Shown here in pieces: positions 1 through 5,274 of a stretch of 5,279 nucleotides of DNA. Under the pieces are notes generated by a model. It was given only the letters and a program-made list of their open reading frames with translations, did no database searches and was not told where the DNA came from. This DNA is from Solirubrobacteraceae bacterium (GTDB lineage: Bacteria > Actinomycetota > Thermoleophilia > Solirubrobacterales > Solirubrobacteraceae). Both the position numbers and the translations under genes were made by a program. Where the stretch lies: assembly GCA_030038955.1 (NCBI GenBank), contig JASHQV010000030.1, positions 1-5,279 of the forward strand, in the 5' to 3' direction. Position 1 is the first letter of the stretch. Each line of letters opens with the position of its first letter.

Positions 1-216
1 GGGGTGCCGTTCCTGATCACCGGCCTCGCGTTCGGGCAGGTCACCGCTGTGTTCAAGGTCGTCAAGCGCCACTACCCGGTCGTGATCGGCGCCGGCGGCC
101 TCGTGCTGGTGGGGATGGGCGTGCTGATCTGGACGGGTCAGTTCACCGAGCTGAACATCACCGTCAGCCACTGGCTGAGCACGCTCGGGCTGCCGAACTT
201 CAACTCCGATACGTGA
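1..216 (+). CDS. ccdA: CcdA-family cytochrome c biogenesis / thiol-disulfide membrane protein, C-terminal fragment
   Basis: The gene enters from the left edge, open from base 1, and stops at TGA 214-216, leaving the last 71 residues. Two hydrophobic segments are visible: about residues 1-18, beginning GVPFLITGLAFG, and about 25-46, rich in V, G and L. They are joined by a short basic loop, VVKRHYP, and followed by a polar tail ending FNSDT. A 'G-(I/V)-PF' turn at the start of the fifth helix, a K/R-H-Y loop and a final helix with GxxLVxMG are typical of CcdA/DsbD-type proteins. In that family the protein carries reducing equivalents across the membrane to periplasmic or extracytoplasmic thioredoxin-like partners for cytochrome c maturation. 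The redox cysteines lie upstream and are not in the window, so function rests on the C-terminal pattern only. It is convergent with the downstream dehydrogenase. Confidence 0.8.
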   Translation, partial: GVPFLITGLAFGQVTAVFKVVKRHYPVVIGAGGLVLVGMGVLIWTGQFTELNITVSHWLSTLGLPNFNSDT

Positions 217-225
217 TCGGCCAGG

Positions 226-273
226 GAGCTGTGGATGGAAATTGGTCTATAGACCAATTTCCATCCACAGCTC
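226..273. repeat. Perfect 48-bp palindrome, possible bidirectional terminator
   Basis: Two 24-base arms (226-249 and 250-273) are exact reverse complements with no spacer. The centre reads GGTCTA|TAGACC and the ends are GAGCTG and CAGCTC. As RNA from either strand it would fold into a stem of about 22 bp with a four-base loop. It starts 9 nt after the ccdA stop and sits between two convergent genes, so a two-way transcription stop is the simplest role. No T tract follows on either side, and the inner part (AAATTGG, CTATAG) is much more AT-rich than its surroundings. It could instead be a protein-binding site or a remnant of an inserted element. Confidence 0.6.
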
Positions 274-306
274 AGCAGCCAGCCGCAGTTCGCCCGCGTG
301 CAAACG

Positions 307-330
307 GGGCGCCCCGTCACAGGGGCGCCC
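307..330 (-). terminator. GC-rich hairpin, likely terminator of the dehydrogenase gene
   Basis: GGGCGCCCC (307-315) and GGGGCGCCC (322-330) form a perfect 9-bp stem around the six-base loop 316-321. On the minus strand it begins 12 nt after the dehydrogenase stop codon and is followed by CGTTTG, a very short T run. The strong stem just after a stop supports a terminator. The weak T tract is common in GC-rich actinobacteria but lowers certainty. Confidence 0.6.
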
Positions 331-342
331 AACCCAAACCAA

Positions 343-1713
343 TCAGCCGCCGATCCGAATCAGCTTCTTGTTGACGAACTCGTCGGCCCCGAACCGCCCC
401 AGCTCGCGCCCGAAGCCCGACCGCTTGACGCCGCCGAACGGAAGCTCGGCGCCCTCCGCTCCGACCGCGTTGATGTACACCATCCCGGTATCGAGCTTGG
501 CCGCCACGCGGCGCGCCTGCTCCGCGTCGTTCGTCATCACGTACGAGCCGAGCCCGAACGGCGTGTCGTTGGCGAGCCGGATCGCCTCCTCCTCGGAGCC
601 GACGCGGTACACCTGCGCGACCGGTCCGAAGAACTCCTCCCGGTAGGCGCTGTTGTCCGGCGTGACCCCGGTCAGCACGGTCGGCGAGAAGAAGTTGCCT
701 TCGTGCCCGCCGCCCGCCACCAGCTTCGCGCCCTGCTCGACGGCGCGCTGCACCTGATCCTCCAGCCGCTTCGTCGCGGTCGCCGACGACAGCGGTCCGA
801 GCTTCGTCTCCGGCGAGCTCGGGTCGCCCGGCTTGGCGGCGGTCAGCGCCTCGGTGAACTTCTCCAGGAACGGCTCGTAGAGCTCGTCGAGGACAATGAA
901 CCGCTTGCCGGCATTGCACGCCTGCCCGGTGTTCTCGAGGCGCGCGGCGACCGCCGCCTTGACCGAGGCGTCGAGGTCGTCGGTGCCCAGCAGGATGAAC
1001 GGATCGGAGCCGCCCATCTCCAGCACGACCTTCTTCAGGTTGCGCCCGGCGATCTCGGCGACCGCCGTGCCGGCCCGCTCGGAGCCGGTCAGCGACACGC
1101 CGCGCACGCGCGGGTCAGCGATCACCCACTCGATCTGCTCGTTGGTCGCGTAGATGTTGATGTAGGCGCCCCCGGGGAACCCGGCGTCGTGGAAGATCTG
1201 CTCCATCGCCGCCGCCGACTCGGGGCACTGGGGCGCGTGCTTGAGCAGGATCGTGTTGCCGATCACCAGGTTCGGCCCGGCGAACCGGGCGACCTGGTAG
1301 TACGGATAGTTCCACGGCATGATCCCCAGCAGCACTCCCAGCGAGCTGCGGCTGACGTACGCGGAGCCGTCGCCGTCGAGCAGCTCGATCGGCTCGTCGG
1401 CCGTCAGCGCCTCGCCGTTGTCCGCGTAGAAGTCGTAGATCGCCTTGGTGAACTCGATCTCGCCGAGCGCCTGCTCGATCGGCTTGCCCATCTCGCGGAC
1501 GATGACCTCGGCCAGCTGCTGCCGGCGCTGCTCGTGCAGCTCGCCGACTCGCCGGATCAGCGCCGTGCGCTCCGCGACGCTCGACGTCGCCGACCAGCTG
1601 GCGTGCGTCTCGTCGGCGCGCCCGATCGCCTCTCGTAGCTGGTCGTCGCTGATCGTCGGGTACTCCTTGACCGTTTCTCCGGTCGCCGGATCAACCACTG
1701 CGTAAACCGCCAT
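343..1713 (-). CDS. gabD1: Succinate-semialdehyde dehydrogenase (NAD(P)+), GabD1/Sad-type aldehyde dehydrogenase
   Basis: This 456-aa cytoplasmic enzyme of the aldehyde dehydrogenase superfamily is predicted to oxidise succinic semialdehyde to succinate with NAD(P)+, linking 4-aminobutyrate or 2-oxoglutarate breakdown to the TCA cycle. The N-terminus AVVDPATGETV is typical. Visible catalytic and cofactor residues are Asn135 in MPWNYP, Lys158 in LLKHA, the nucleotide-loop segment LTGSERAG (208-215), general base Glu232 in LEMGGSDPF, nucleophile Cys266 in NTGQACNAGKR, and Glu360 in EEFFGP. The C-terminal signature is ELPFGGVKRSGFGREL. LLKHA, GGSDPF and the short length match GabD1 and Sad/YneI rather than the longer classical GabD. 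The reading frame continues to an ATG 18 codons upstream, but I chose the ATG at 1713 because AGAGAGG lies 4 nt before it and the length then fits the family. No damage is seen. The exact aldehyde substrate and cofactor preference are inferred; other small aldehydes remain possible. Confidence 0.88.
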   Translation of the reverse strand: MAVYAVVDPATGETVKEYPTISDDQLREAIGRADETHASWSATSSVAERTALIRRVGELHEQRRQQLAEVIVREMGKPIEQALGEIEFTKAIYDFYADNGEALTADEPIELLDGDGSAYVSRSSLGVLLGIMPWNYPYYQVARFAGPNLVIGNTILLKHAPQCPESAAAMEQIFHDAGFPGGAYINIYATNEQIEWVIADPRVRGVSLTGSERAGTAVAEIAGRNLKKVVLEMGGSDPFILLGTDDLDASVKAAVAARLENTGQACNAGKRFIVLDELYEPFLEKFTEALTAAKPGDPSSPETKLGPLSSATATKRLEDQVQRAVEQGAKLVAGGGHEGNFFSPTVLTGVTPDNSAYREEFFGPVAQVYRVGSEEEAIRLANDTPFGLGSYVMTNDAEQARRVAAKLDTGMVYINAVGAEGAELPFGGVKRSGFGRELGRFGADEFVNKKLIRIGG

Positions 1714-1717
1714 CAGA

Positions 1718-1724
1718 CCTCTCT
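1718..1724 (-). promoter_or_regulatory. Ribosome binding site deciding the dehydrogenase start
   Basis: On the minus strand AGAGAGG is followed by TCTG and then the ATG at 1713. This purine-rich Shine-Dalgarno sequence at 4-nt spacing favours this start over the in-frame ATG at 1767, which would add an arginine-rich 18-residue extension absent from the family. Confidence 0.7.
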
Positions 1725-1743
1725 CTCGTCGCGCTGCACACGT

Positions 1744-1761
1744 GGCGGCAGGCCGCCTGCC
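1744..1761 (-). repeat. Overlapping inverted repeats in the dehydrogenase leader
   Basis: Two mutually exclusive stems share the same bases. GGCAGG (1747-1752) pairs with CCTGCC (1756-1761) around three bases. GGCGGC (1744-1749) pairs with GCCGCC (1752-1757) around two bases. They lie about 30-48 nt upstream of the dehydrogenase ATG, probably inside its 5' leader. The function is unknown, and in DNA this GC-rich such stems also arise by chance. Confidence 0.3.
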
Positions 1762-1843
1762 AACCACCCCGCAAAGCTACCGGTACCAGCGTACTCAAGG
1801 GAGGCAAAGCCGCCACCTCGCCGTACTTCGATTTGGCGTCGCA

Positions 1844-1861
1844 CTCGAGGCGCTCGAGGCG
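1844..1861. repeat. Tandem 9-bp repeat upstream of the PadR promoter
   Basis: CTCGAGGCG occurs twice head to tail (1844-1852 and 1853-1861), with a third partial start (CTTGA) immediately after. Each unit contains the palindrome CTCGAG. The pair ends directly before the putative -35 box at 1863, where a transcription factor could bind. This position is the only support for a regulatory role. Confidence 0.4.
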
Positions 1862-1862
1862 C

Positions 1863-1891
1863 TTGATACTTAGGCAGACTAGGTGTAGCCT
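1863..1891 (+). promoter_or_regulatory. Predicted sigma-A-type promoter of the PadR-HAAS operon
   Basis: A -35 hexamer TTGATA (1863-1868, five of six matches to TTGACA) is followed after exactly 17 bp by TAGCCT (1886-1891), which keeps the TAnnnT core of a -10 box. A start site about 7 nt downstream (near 1898) would leave a leader of only about 5 nt before the ATG at 1903, so translation would be nearly leaderless. The only Shine-Dalgarno-like bases are AGG at 1896-1898. Spacing and position make this a good prediction, but it rests on sequence alone. Confidence 0.55.
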
Positions 1892-1902
1892 GTCTAGGCA
1901 AG
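1869..1902. promoter_or_regulatory. Candidate PadR operator (dyad overlapping the promoter)
   Basis: A dyad centred at 1885.5 reads CTT, 4 bases, AGAC, 12 bases, GTCT, 4 bases, AAG, ending on the base before the PadR ATG. All seven named base pairs match symmetrically; the inner four-base blocks are AGGC on both sides, so they are directly rather than inversely repeated. A second view is a 15-bp direct repeat (1871 and 1886, 10 of 15 identical), both copies containing CTAGG. The site covers the -10 box and start region, as expected for an autorepressor's operator. PadR proteins commonly bind dyads in their own promoters; that this is the site here is inference. Confidence 0.4.
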
Positions 1903-2214
1903 ATGACGGCGGAGGAGTTGAAAGGCCATCTCGACGCGCTGATCCTGGCGATCCTTGCCCGGGAGCCGCTTCACGGATACGCGGTGATCGAGGCGCTCAA
2001 GAGTCGAAGTGGCGGGAAGCTGTCGCTTCCCGAGGGCACCGTCTATCCCGCTCTGCACCGGCTCGAGCGTTCGGGGTTCCTGGCCAGCGAATGGTCGCGC
2101 AATGGCCGCAAGCGCCGGGTGTATCGCCTCACCAACCGGGGCGAGCGTGAGCTCGGCCTGCGCCGCGAGCGCTGGCGGGAGTTCACCACGACGATCGACG
2201 CCGTCCTGACGTGA
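1903..2214 (+). CDS. PadR-family transcriptional regulator (short type)
   Basis: This 103-aa winged-helix DNA-binding protein is a probable repressor acting as a dimer. The PadR core is complete: helix 1 LDALILAILA (10-19), the family motif PLHGYAVIEAL (22-32), the recognition-helix region LPEGTVYPALHRLERSGFL (42-60), and a basic wing GRKRRVYRLT (68-77). A single C-terminal helix, about 80-101, is rich in Arg and Glu and would serve in dimerisation. It lacks the larger C-terminal domain of long PadR proteins, so any ligand site must lie at the dimer interface or with a partner. The stop overlaps the start of the next gene by 4 nt (GTGA), so the two are translationally coupled. Fusion or pairing with HAAS/DUF1700 membrane proteins is a known arrangement for short PadR regulators. 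Autorepression through the upstream dyad is likely; other targets are unknown. Confidence 0.93.
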   Translation: MTAEELKGHLDALILAILAREPLHGYAVIEALKSRSGGKLSLPEGTVYPALHRLERSGFLASEWSRNGRKRRVYRLTNRGERELGLRRERWREFTTTIDAVLT

Positions 2215-3098
2215 GCGAGTCCGACTACATCACTCGGCTGTCAGCAGCGCTCGGCGACGTCGGCATCGGGGGCGGTCGCCGGGCCCGCATCCTCGCCGAG
2301 TTCGAGGACCATCTGGCCACCGACCCCGGCGCCGACCTGGGCGAGCCCCGCCAGATCGCGGCGCAGTTCGCCGACGAGCTCGGCACCGACCTGGCACGTC
2401 GGGCTGCGTACCGATCGTTTTCGGTGCTGGCGGCGTCCGGCCTCGCGCTGCTCGCGATGTTCGGGACCGGGGGCCGCTTCCGGGGTTGGGTCGGCTATGG
2501 CAGCTATCGCTGGACCTACGTCCCCGCGTGGTACCTCACAGTGATCATCGTCTGCGTGCTGGCGGCGCAGGTGTCACTCGCGAGCGGAGCCCTTGCCGTC
2601 ATGCGTGCCCTGAGGCGTCGACGAGCGAGAGTCATCCCGGCGGCCGAGGTGACGATCCTCAACCGGCGGGCGCTCGTCGCGGTCGTGTCGGGTGCGATCG
2701 CGATGCTGATCCTGCCGCTCACGGACGTGCAATTCCCGTCAGGCGATGGCGCCACGTGGTGGATGGCGGCGCTGGTGATCGGCGTCGTCTCGATCGTCGC
2801 GCTGCTGGTGACCTTGCCGGCCCTATTGGCAAGCACCCGACTGAAGCTCAGCCATCCCGGCGATCCGGGCGACCTGCTGACCGACCTAGGGACGCAGACC
2901 GCCGAGGCGGGGCTCACGCCGACGCGCGTCGCGTTCCTGCTCAGCGCCGTGATCCTGATCGCGCTCACGGCGGTGGGGGTTCGCGCCGATGACCCTTACG
3001 ACGGAGTGCTGCGCGGAGTCGCCGACGCGCTCGCTTGCCTCACCGGGTTCGCCCTGCTCGGACGCTATCTCGGCTTGCGCACTGGCTCACGCGAGTGA
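2211..3098 (+). CDS. HAAS/DUF1700-like membrane protein, partner of PadR
   Basis: This 295-aa protein starts at GTG 2211, inside the stop of the PadR gene. Residues 1-65 are soluble and helical: YITRLSAAL, then RARILAEFEDHL, then PRQIAAQFADELGTDLAR. This is the pattern of HAAS/DUF1700 domains, where short helices ending in a 'di-helix plus E-F-x-x-H-L' segment precede membrane helices. Hydrophobic segments follow at about 70-85, 106-132, 152-171, 182-207, 238-257 and 266-286, so six membrane spans are likely, with a very basic loop, ALRRRRARV, at 133-141 facing the cytoplasm. No enzyme motif is visible. Known relatives sit next to PadR regulators, and a role in sensing an envelope signal and tuning the repressor is plausible. 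The signal and mechanism are unknown. The assignment rests on the N-terminal pattern and context. Confidence 0.75.
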   Translation: MSESDYITRLSAALGDVGIGGGRRARILAEFEDHLATDPGADLGEPRQIAAQFADELGTDLARRAAYRSFSVLAASGLALLAMFGTGGRFRGWVGYGSYRWTYVPAWYLTVIIVCVLAAQVSLASGALAVMRALRRRRARVIPAAEVTILNRRALVAVVSGAIAMLILPLTDVQFPSGDGATWWMAALVIGVVSIVALLVTLPALLASTRLKLSHPGDPGDLLTDLGTQTAEAGLTPTRVAFLLSAVILIALTAVGVRADDPYDGVLRGVADALACLTGFALLGRYLGLRTGSRE

Positions 3099-3112
3099 GC
3101 GGCCACGCTCAC
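3085..3112 (+). terminator. Alternative hairpins over the HAAS stop codon
   Basis: GTGAGC at 3095-3100, which contains the TGA stop, can pair upstream with GCTCAC (3085-3090) around a GCGA tetraloop. It can also pair downstream as the 7-bp stem GTGAGCG (3095-3101) with CGCTCAC (3106-3112) around GCCA. Only one can form at a time. Both sit at the operon's end, so a transcription stop is possible, but there is no T tract. Confidence 0.4.
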
Positions 3113-3242
3113 CGCGCACGCTGATCACGCCGATCACGCTCACGGCCCACGCTCACCGCGCCCGCCGATCAAGCCGATCACGCTCACGGCCCATGCTCAC
3201 GGCCCGCGCTCACGGCCGACCGACCACGCTCGCCGACCACGC
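3101..3242. repeat. Higher-order tandem repeat built on GCTCAC, 44-bp and 13-bp units
   Basis: GCTCAC begins at 3107, 3138, 3151, 3182, 3195 and 3208, giving intervals of 31, 13, 31, 13 and 13. Two long units (3101-3143 and 3144-3187, about 43-44 bp) share GGCC(C)ACGCTCACCGCGC and a GATCA-containing middle. Two 13-bp units of the form GGCCCrYGCTCAC follow (3188-3200 and 3201-3213). The 13-bp period then continues in degenerate form, with CGACCACGC at 3221 and 3234. The periods are not multiples of three, which argues against coding. The likely cause is slippage expansion in a non-coding spacer; whether it has a role is unknown. Confidence 0.8.
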
Positions 3243-3312
3243 CGATCAGCCCGACCGGGTCGCTGACCAACAGCTGGATCGCGGTCCGGCCACAACGCCC
3301 CCGCAGACCGAT

Positions 3313-3318
3313 TAGGCT
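3313..3318 (+). promoter_or_regulatory. Possible -10 box for the GH15 gene
   Basis: TAGGCT keeps the TAnnnT pattern and lies 12 nt before the GH15 ATG, nearly the same spacing as TAGCCT before the PadR ATG (11 nt). No clear -35 box is found 16-19 bp upstream and no good Shine-Dalgarno sequence precedes the ATG, so a short-leader transcript is possible. The rest of 3243-3330 shows no gene or other signal. Confidence 0.25.
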
Positions 3319-3330
3319 CCCGCGGCGACG

Positions 3331-5238
3331 ATGTCGCCGTCGATCCCGATCCCGCCGCACGACCGCCCGCTGGCCGGCGGCTCGCCATTCCCGGCGATCG
3401 GCGACTACGCGTTCCTGTCGGACTGCCACACTGGCGCGCTGCTGGCGCCGGACGGGAGCATCGAGTGGATGGGAATTCCCCGGTTCGACTCGCCCAGCAT
3501 CTTCGGAGCGCTGCTCGACCGGCGTGCCGGGTCGTTTCGCCTCGCGCCCTACGGACTGGTGGTGCCGCTGTCGGTCCGCTACCTCCCGGGCACGCTGCTC
3601 GTCGAGACCACCTGGCTGTGCCCATCCGGCTGGCTGATGGTTCGCGACGGCTTCACGGTGGGCCCGTGGAGCGACACACACGCCGACGAGAGCGGGCACA
3701 CGCGGCCGCCGACCGACAGCGATGCCGACCACATGCTCGTCCGGGTGGTGACCTGCCTGCAGGGCAGCGTCCAGGTGGAGCTGGTGTGCGAGCCCGTGTT
3801 CGACTACGGCGCCACGGCGGCCGAGTGGGAGACGCTCGAGTCCGATTGGTCGGTGGCGGAGGCCAGGTTCGGCACCGAGAGCGACGATCGCATCCGCCTG
3901 CACTCCGACCTGCGGCTGGGGATCGAGGGCAGCCGCGCCCGTGCTCGCCACACGCTCGTCGAGGGCGAGAGCCGCTTCGCCTGCCTCGGCTGGCAGCAGG
4001 GGATCGACGGCCCGTCGGGTCTCGACGATGCCGTCGAGCGGATCGAGCGCACAGCTCACTACTGGCGCGACTGGCTGGCGGGCGGCCGCTTCCCAGACCA
4101 TCGCTGGCGCAGTCACCTGCACCGCTCGGCGCTGACGCTCAAGGGGCTGACCTACACGCCGACGGGCGCGACCGTCGCGGCGGCCACCACCTCGCTTCCC
4201 GAGACCCCGGGCGGCGAGCGCAACTGGGACTACCGGTACTGCTGGATGCGCGACGCCACGTTCACGCTGTGGGGCTTGCACGCGCTCGGCTTCGATTGGG
4301 AGGCCGACGACTTCATGCAGTTCGTCGCCGATCTTCCACGCGACGTCGATGGCTCCCTGCAGATCATGTACGGGCTCGGCGGTGAGCGTGACCTGACCGA
4401 GCGCACGCTCGACCACCTCACCGGTTACGAGGGATCGATGCCGGTACGCGTCGGCAATGCCGCCTACAACCAGAAGCAGAACGACGTGTTCGGCTCGGTG
4501 CTCGACTCGATCTACCTGCACACGAAGATGTCCGGGCACATCCCGCAGCGCCTGTGGCCGGTGATCGAGTCGCAGGTGCGCTGCGCGATCGACGTCTGGC
4601 AGCACCCGGATCAAGGCATCTGGGAGGCGCGCGGCGAGCCCAAGCACTACGTGTCGTCGAAGCTGATGTGCTGGGTCGCGGTCGACCGCGGGGCGCGTCT
4701 GTCCGAGCGCGAGGGCGATCGGGCGCTCGCCGCCCAGTGGCAGCGTGTGGCGGACGAGATCCGCGATGACATCCTCAGCCGCGGAGTGTCCGAGCGCGGC
4801 GTGTTCCGCCAGCACTACGGCACCGACGCGCTCGACGCCTCGACCCTGCTGATCCCGATCGTCCGCTTCCTTCCGCCCGACGATCCCCGGCTCCGCGCCA
4901 CCGTGCTGGCGATCGCCGACGAGCTGACCGAGAACGGGTTCGTGCTCCGCTACAAGGTGGAGGAGACCGACGACGGGCTGACGGGCAGCGAGGGCACCTT
5001 CCTGATCTGCTCGTTCTGGCTCGTGTCGGCGCTGTGCGAGATCGGCGAGCGCGAGCGTGCCACCGCCCTGTGCGAGCGACTGCTGGCCCATGCCTCGCCG
5101 CTCGGGCTGTACGCCGAGGAGCTCGACGCGGCCAGTGGACGTCATCTCGGCAACTTCCCGCAGGCGTTCACGCACCTCGCGCTGATCAATGCCGTGCTGC
5201 ATGTGATCTCCGACGAGGAGGCGGCTGCGGCGGTGTAG
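3331..5238 (+). CDS. Glycoside hydrolase family 15 protein, probable trehalase
   Basis: This 635-aa enzyme probably hydrolyses trehalose to two glucose molecules in the cytoplasm; no signal peptide is present. An N-terminal beta-sandwich domain of trehalase type (about 20-240) opens with FPAIGDYAFLSDC and PRFDSPSIFGALLD. The catalytic (alpha/alpha)6 domain follows from about 255: LTLKGLTY (269-275), GGERNWDYRYCWMRDATF (294-311), QNDVFGSVLDSIY (383-395), GIWEARGEPKHYVSSK (429-444), EGTFLICSFWL (554-564) and GNFPQAFTHLALINA (607-621). Glu432 is the expected general acid, and Glu596 in LYAEELD the expected general base. An in-frame TAG at 3313-3315 limits the start, making the ATG at 3331 the first available; about 20 low-complexity residues precede the conserved part. 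The motifs match actinobacterial GH15 trehalases of about 600-680 aa. A glucoamylase or other alpha-glucosidase is the alternative, because GH15 specificity cannot be settled by motif. It stands alone, after a repeat-rich spacer. Confidence 0.85.
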   Translation: MSPSIPIPPHDRPLAGGSPFPAIGDYAFLSDCHTGALLAPDGSIEWMGIPRFDSPSIFGALLDRRAGSFRLAPYGLVVPLSVRYLPGTLLVETTWLCPSGWLMVRDGFTVGPWSDTHADESGHTRPPTDSDADHMLVRVVTCLQGSVQVELVCEPVFDYGATAAEWETLESDWSVAEARFGTESDDRIRLHSDLRLGIEGSRARARHTLVEGESRFACLGWQQGIDGPSGLDDAVERIERTAHYWRDWLAGGRFPDHRWRSHLHRSALTLKGLTYTPTGATVAAATTSLPETPGGERNWDYRYCWMRDATFTLWGLHALGFDWEADDFMQFVADLPRDVDGSLQIMYGLGGERDLTERTLDHLTGYEGSMPVRVGNAAYNQKQNDVFGSVLDSIYLHTKMSGHIPQRLWPVIESQVRCAIDVWQHPDQGIWEARGEPKHYVSSKLMCWVAVDRGARLSEREGDRALAAQWQRVADEIRDDILSRGVSERGVFRQHYGTDALDASTLLIPIVRFLPPDDPRLRATVLAIADELTENGFVLRYKVEETDDGLTGSEGTFLICSFWLVSALCEIGERERATALCERLLAHASPLGLYAEELDAASGRHLGNFPQAFTHLALINAVLHVISDEEAAAAV

Positions 5239-5241
5239 AGG

Positions 5242-5274
5242 CGGGCGCTCAGCGCTCGTCGTCGCGCTCGCCCG
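5242..5274. terminator. Terminator-like hairpin after the GH15 gene
   Basis: CGGGCG (5242-5247) and AGCGC (5251-5255) pair with the continuous arm 5264-5274 (GCGCT then CGCCCG). This gives an 11-bp stem with a three-base bulge and an eight-base loop. It begins 4 nt after the GH15 stop. No T tract is visible before the window ends, and GC richness alone favours such stems. Confidence 0.35.

Noticed and set aside
298..1638. Long open frame on the plus strand, 446 codons, opposite the dehydrogenase
   Set aside because: The opposite strand encodes a full-length enzyme with all catalytic motifs. The plus-strand product is Arg/Leu/Gly-rich with no family motif, the usual mirror of high-GC codon bias.
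1714..1767. 18-residue N-terminal extension of the dehydrogenase (ATG at 1767)
   Set aside because: It is Arg-rich, absent from the family, and the internal ATG at 1713 has a good AGAGAGG site 4 nt upstream and gives the standard 456-aa length.
1778..1787. Short palindromes TACCGGTA and GGTACC
   Set aside because: They are six to eight bases long, as expected by chance, and have no promoter or repeat context.
1774..1798. Dehydrogenase promoter on the minus strand: TAGCTT (1774-1779) with TTGAGT (1793-1798)
   Set aside because: The spacer is only 13 bp and no better -35 lies at 16-18 bp, so I do not call a promoter.
3101..3242. CRISPR array or REP/IS ends
   Set aside because: Units of 13 and about 44 bp are contiguous with no unique spacers, there are no cas genes, and there is no transposase or target duplication in the window.
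2989..3315. Small plus-strand gene of 108 codons across the HAAS end and the repeat spacer
   Set aside because: It overlaps the HAAS 3' end in another frame, the remainder is repeat-derived Arg/His/Thr/Ala sequence, the repeat periods are not multiples of three, and there is no ribosome binding site.
3184..5202. 672-codon open frame on the minus strand opposite the GH15 gene
   Set aside because: The GH15 reading frame has clear conserved motifs along its length. The minus-strand product is low-complexity Arg/Ala/Leu/Val-rich and starts without a ribosome binding site, so it is an antisense shadow.
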